Positions 59,571 to 64,000 of a stretch of DNA of 64,000 bases are shown here, piece after piece (position 1 is the first letter of the stretch; every line of letters starts with the position of its first letter). The notes beneath the pieces are model-generated. The model was given only the letters and a program-made list of their open reading frames with translations. It was not told the DNA's origin and made no database searches. A program made the translations under genes and the position numbers. The stretch spans positions 5,535,001 to 5,599,000 of the forward strand of contig NC_088308.1 in the NCBI RefSeq assembly GCF_910592395.1. Direction: 5' to 3'. Source of the stretch: Lineus longissimus (lineage: Eukaryota > Nemertea > Pilidiophora > Heteronemertea > Lineidae).

Positions 59571-61857
59571 ATTCAAAATGTAACACTCTGTTGATAAACT
59601 GGCAGACAAGTCAGTTCAGATGCTGCAAGTCACGTCGGACACTTGGGCCACACTGAACACTCAATCATCTAATCAATTTATAATTTCACCCCAATTTGCA
59701 TTACTTTCCTTAAAAGGCCATATACTGCAGGCCAGCATAAATGTCAAGGTGGCTTCTGGTCTCAAAATGACATGTAAGGTAAAGCATGGTGGTATCTGTT
59801 CACTGTTACTCTAAATCTATACAGAGAAATCCGACAATGAATTCCTAAAACTCTTCTAGTAAGCAGACAGTAAATTGGGCAGGTGAATTCAACCAGAAGA
59901 GGATCCCAGTGTTCCAAATAGGTCAGCATGGTGAATCCTTATTCGTATGCTCGTTTACTAAAGCTGAATTTTATTCACCATTTATGGGCAACAGCTTGCA
60001 GGGCATGTCGTGGGGTCTATTGTATGCCTAGATATTTTTAGATGCCCGACTCATGGTTTATCATAGGAAGATCTATTTGTATTTATTCCATTGTATGCAC
60101 TGCCCTAAACTTCAACATGTCCCGTGGACAGAATATGGGGAATGCTTTTACAATGGAGGGGTGTTTGTGACCTATTTCACTCACTATTGTATTGGCAACA
60201 CTCAGCTTTTTGATAATGTTCACCTAAAAATGCAGCAGTCTAGTCAACAGCGACATTTCAACTTCAGATTGTAACAAATAATACTATGCTTTCTATCAGA
60301 ATAATAGTATGGCACCAGTTGGTCAAATGTTTGCACACATTTTGGGATGAATCCCAGAGCTGTCCTCTGTCTATAAAAGTACTTTGTCATTGTCGTAATT
60401 GTATTCTCTGACTTGTCCTTAAAGTCAAGTTTTTGCAACATTTTGAATGCATTCTCTGCTTCAATGTCACACAACAACAAAAACTCGACTCTTCGAATTC
60501 CCTTATTTATTACAATAGTACATCAAAAGAGGCTACAAGTAGTTACAATGTAGTGAGCAATTGTAAAAAAATCATTTTGTTTTTCGCGAAAGACATTTTA
60601 TCGGTCATATGTACATTACATTTTCAGACAGAATATAATTATCTGTTAATCAGTGCTTTTGACCAGGTTTCTATAAGAAGAAGCCCCGACATGTACACTG
60701 TTCATTGTACAACCACAGATATGACAGACGACAGAGATTCAGTTAGAACTGAAGACAAAATCACGGACAGTTAGAGTACTGAAGGTTATATTGTAGGGCA
60801 GCTGACAGTGCTGTAAAAAAAGGACTACGAGAAGCATTGCGTTGGGCTGCAGATCACATTTTTATGCTTTTGGTCCATTCAAACCTTTTGGTCAAAATAT
60901 AACTGTGCCCAACCCGATCACGTAAAATTACGCTATTGAAATTAAAAGTGACGAAAATGAATATAAACTGACCAAATGGGATTAGCATGTACACAAGTAG
61001 TGGACTCTCGTTGTACAACAGTCGGCTCAATAACAGCCCAAGAGCAGATGTTTCTAAAGAGGCAAATCTATTCCAACAGACCTTTGACCAACTATCACCT
61101 GGCCTTTACATGTAGGGCTACTCTAGGTCGCATTGACACATTTACTCAGTCATCCTCATTTTCCAGTTACGGTAATGAACAGCAAGGAATAGCACAAAGA
61201 CAATGAAATAAAACAATGAGCATCTCAGAGACGAAAATTCAAATTACTATTACATGTTTTTGGACTAATTCAGCACACCAAAAAAGCGCACATCGGTATT
61301 GGCGAGGACATCTTTAAAAATCAGCTGATTTGACAGTGTTGCTCAACATAGCCACAGGTGTCCATCAACCGCTCTTGCCCTTGCATTTGAATCAGAGGAC
61401 TTTGCAAAGCCAGATATTTAGTATTGGTCAAAACTCCACTACGGAATTCCAAAATACTGACTTGGCATAGCCTTGTCATGGGAATGAATATAATTCCATC
61501 AAATATCATTTATAAGATACATGTACTATTACTTGTGCACGAAGTTCGTCAAGTGCCATTTTTTTCATTTAGAGGGAATGGGCAAAACCACGGCTAATGG
61601 AAAATGCATTAGGACAGCCATGTTCAATGCTTCACCTTGGCTATCGGCCATGTTGACCTTAAGTGTAATTGACACCAAACTAGGAGAATGGAACAGTACA
61701 TATATGTACATTTCAATGGTACAAACTCAAATTTCACAAAAAATTCATCATTTCTTGCACTAGCATTTTTAAAACTTCTAATGTCACATCATCATTGACA
61801 GTGTCCTACTTGGCCTTCTTGTTGTCGACAGGATGAAATGTAATGATATCGATTCGT

Positions 61858-63244
61858 TTAATTCTTGAATCCAAGCGTAAGAGATTTGGCCAAGTCCATG
61901 TAATCCATATCATCTGCGTCGTTTACCGTAACGCTAGCCTTGAGATCGATCCTATGTTCAATTTCGGGTTTTGCAGAAGCACCGCACAACTTTCCCCTAC
62001 CCTTGGTATATTCTGGGATCCTGAAGATAAACGAATTTAAACTGATTATCCAAAGATCAAGTTTACTTGTATCTCAAATAGACTTACATGCACATGTATA
62101 GAGCAGACTGTTGTCCATCTACATGTACATGAGTAGAGCAGACTGTTGTCCATCTACATGTACATGTATAGATCAGACTGTTGCCAATCTACATGTACAT
62201 GTATAGAGCAGACTGTTGCCCATCTACATGTACATGTATAGAGCAGACTGTTGTCCATCTACATGTACATGTAACTATTGTCGACATTACGAAGACCACA
62301 AAAATTCCTGAACACCAACCTTTGTGGATGCGACTCAGATGCAAAAATCTTGCAACCTTCTTGCACGCCACTTTAGCACGGTCCATAGGAGAAATCCAAG
62401 AACAGAGTCACACTATACATGTAAGCTAGGAGTTTGAAAATTGGAACATTACTATCTGTTGCAAGGGTGTACCTGGTTTAAGCAAGGTAGGTTAACTAGG
62501 CAGTTTCGACAAAGACAGACCAGAGCCCAAAACAGACTGATAACGCATAGAGCTTGCCGGTACTGGTATGGTGGTATTGGTATATTGATAAGTACTGGTA
62601 GCGACATCACGGAGCTTAACGAAGAAGTTTATCTGGGCACCGAGTGAAACACCTGGAACAAAGGTTTAGAGTGGCCAAGAGCATTAGCACATTGTCTGAA
62701 GTTGGCTTATGCCTTCCGACGTGTTCCGAGTGTGCACATTCAGTGTAGTTTGGGTTCTGGTCTGTCTTCGTCAAAATCATTCATAGTTTAGCAAAGTCGG
62801 CTGGGGTGCGGCGTGGGTTATCGATCACTCAAGTTTGACCCTGGCCATGCTGGCCAGCGTTTACTACCAGTATGGGACCTATACTCACCAGGCTATAAGG
62901 CCAAGTTTGGTCTTGCAAGTTCCACTTGTGCTCTTGAAGTAGAAGTCCCACGTGAAAAATCTGACACTATCTGGACAATCACTCATAATTTTCTTGACAA
63001 AATCATCGAACAATTTCTTCTCGTAGGGTAATCTCGCGTCATAATCATCAAGGTCTGGGATACTATCCTCCGCCTCTTTGAGTACATGGTTGGTCTCGTC
63101 TAACACCACCAAGGCACATTCCTTATCATCATTGAACTTCATGCACAGACATTTGTAGGGAGCATTTTTCATTCTGCCTTCCTTGGTAAACTTCGTAACG
63201 ACTTCGTCATCCACTTTTATCCCGGCTACATTTTGGCTTGCCAT
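61858..63244 (-). CDS. Divergent ADF/cofilin-family actin-binding protein
   Basis: ADF/cofilin proteins bind actin and sever or depolymerise filaments in the cytoplasm. Two exons: 63244-62889 and 62020-61858 (stop TAA), spliced in phase 2 inside the Trp codon of IAW; 172 residues, slightly longer than usual for the family. Start: MAS, with Ser3 as in cofilins that are inhibited by phosphorylation, in good context (acaaaaATGGCA). Family signs: GIKVDDEVV near the N-terminus, CPDSVRFFTWDFYF, then KTKLGLIAW, and a terminal 'DLKASVTVND' segment where cofilins have G(I)...(V)QA-D. The usual K-M-x-Y-A-S-S-K actin-binding helix is GKLCGASAKPE here, so actin affinity may differ. The same gene could have further 5' UTR exons beyond 63244. 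Confidence 0.8.
62091..62272. repeat. 35-bp minisatellite, five copies
   Basis: 'gtatagagcagactgttgtc' + 'catctacatgtacat' repeats about every 35 bp with small variants (gagtagagc, agatcagac, gccaatc). It lies in the single intron of the cofilin gene. Confidence 0.88.
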
Positions 63245-63699
63245 TTTTGTAGTTGATTGGATAAAGAAACAGTATAGAATGGTCTATAAACCTGGTGGAA
63301 TTCGGGAGGTCACTGTCAAACGGTTAAACGAAAAGAGAGGGGTCTTCACTGCCCTGTACTGTACTGAAGTCTGAATGCACTATAGAACTGTGTACAATGA
63401 TTCACGATGCACAGAAAATTACACACGCTTAGTTACATAACGGAAACACCCATACTGGTATTGCGGATAGCCCGTATATAATGTATACATCATTTACACT
63501 ATAGATCTGTACAACTAGTCTACAATGTATTTGCTTATTGTAAACGCGTCCAAATTATTCCAGTCATACCGGGAATCCGTTTTGTCGTCGGTCTTCGGTT
63601 CATTTGTCTACTTTTGGTCACACCTTGGAGTAACCAGACTGGTTATACTCTTCATACAGGGATTTGAACCCTGGTATTAATATGACCCAGGGAGATTGA
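63245..63699. other. Upstream region of the cofilin gene
   Basis: Probably holds the cofilin 5' UTR and promoter on the minus strand, but I find no convincing TATA box, initiator or upstream exon. No other coding content. Confidence 0.4.
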
Positions 63700-64000
63700 G
63701 ACACTGGAAGGATTTCAGTTCAGGGACATGGAGAATGAGACTGAGACACTGGAGGGATGGCCCTTCGCTGGCCGACCATGGCATCCAGGGACATTGAGAT
63801 TGGACACTGGAGGCGGGATGGCCCTTAGGATGGCTGACCATGGCTTGCGGGGACATGGAGATTGATGGCCCTCAGTTGAGATTGTTGGCAGGGCGGCCAT
63901 GGCATGCAGGGGCGCATTGAGACACTGGAAGGATGGTCCTTCGCTGGCCGACCATGGCATCCAGGGACATTGAGATTGGACACTGGAGGCGGGATGGCCC
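63700..64000. repeat. About 59-bp minisatellite running off the window end
   Basis: Units built on 'gggacattgagattggacac', 'tggaggcgggatggccctt' and 'ctggccgaccatggcatcca' repeat; the phrase 'ttcgctggccgaccatggca' recurs 176 bp apart (about three units). Open frames across it reflect the repeat. The right end of the array is outside the window. Confidence 0.8.

Larger units (their letters stand above)
53912..61857. other. Intergenic region between Ig/DB/FN3 start and cofilin 3' end
   Basis: No gene is confidently recognised. It must include the promoter and any 5' UTR exon of the Ig/DB/FN3 gene and the 3' UTR of the cofilin gene, neither of which I can delimit. It holds MITE copies (56784-57003, 59429-59570), an inverted-repeat element (58447-58563), 'gggacaatgtcacaacc' three times (57824, 57916, 58056), a 22-bp inverted pair (56786-56807 and 58127-58148) and a C homopolymer near 57984. 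Confidence 0.6.

Noticed and set aside
62885-62890. Stop codon directly after the cofilin first exon (119-residue protein)
   Set aside because: The TGA is inside a strong donor (GTGAGT). Splicing to 62020 restores the Trp codon and the remaining ADF-H domain.
63715-63960. 81-codon frame near the window end
   Set aside because: It is a translation of the minisatellite unit.

Overview
The window is nuclear DNA from an animal: intron-rich genes with canonical GT-AG splicing, tRNA-derived SINEs, MITE-like inverted-repeat elements and satellite DNA. Five 12-cysteine DB modules combined with Ig and FN3 domains, together with the marine-invertebrate style of the repeats, suggest a lophotrochozoan such as a mollusc, brachiopod or annelid. 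That placement is inference; no species can be named from this sequence.

Three protein-coding genes can be reconstructed. (1) Plus strand, 2-8424: the 3' two-thirds of a ZSWIM8 orthologue (15 exons, 1216 codons before the stop); the SWIM finger and N-terminus lie to the left of the window. (2) Minus strand, 53911-30595: a complete single-pass membrane protein of 33 coding exons and 1740 residues. Its order is signal peptide - Ig - DB - FN3 - DB - FN3 - DB - FN3 - DB - FN3 - Ig - Ig - Ig - DB - FN3 - FN3 - TM - cytoplasmic tail. It resembles the nematode IGDB family in domain content. (3) Minus strand, 63244-61858: a divergent two-exon ADF/cofilin of 172 residues. Genes 1 and 2 are convergent; genes 2 and 3 are in tandem. 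I see no functional operon-like link among them.

Between genes 1 and 2 lies about 22 kb without a recognisable gene. It includes minisatellites and a roughly 5.6 kb satellite array (about 18.9-24.5 kb) of about 68-bp monomers that switches strand several times and ends in a homogenised 136-bp dimer. The introns of gene 2 and the flanks of gene 3 carry many short mobile elements: a SINE with a perfect 11-bp target duplication, further tRNA-like SINE heads, a MITE family with at least five copies, a palindromic 36-bp element in three places, a dead LINE reverse-transcriptase scrap, and two hammerhead-ribozyme-like relics. One of these relics sits in a 182-bp insertion flanked by a perfect 15-bp direct repeat.

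Exon boundaries were set by eye from splice consensus, reading-frame continuity and domain continuity. All intron phases are mutually consistent across genes 1-3. UTRs, promoters and transcription starts could not be determined.
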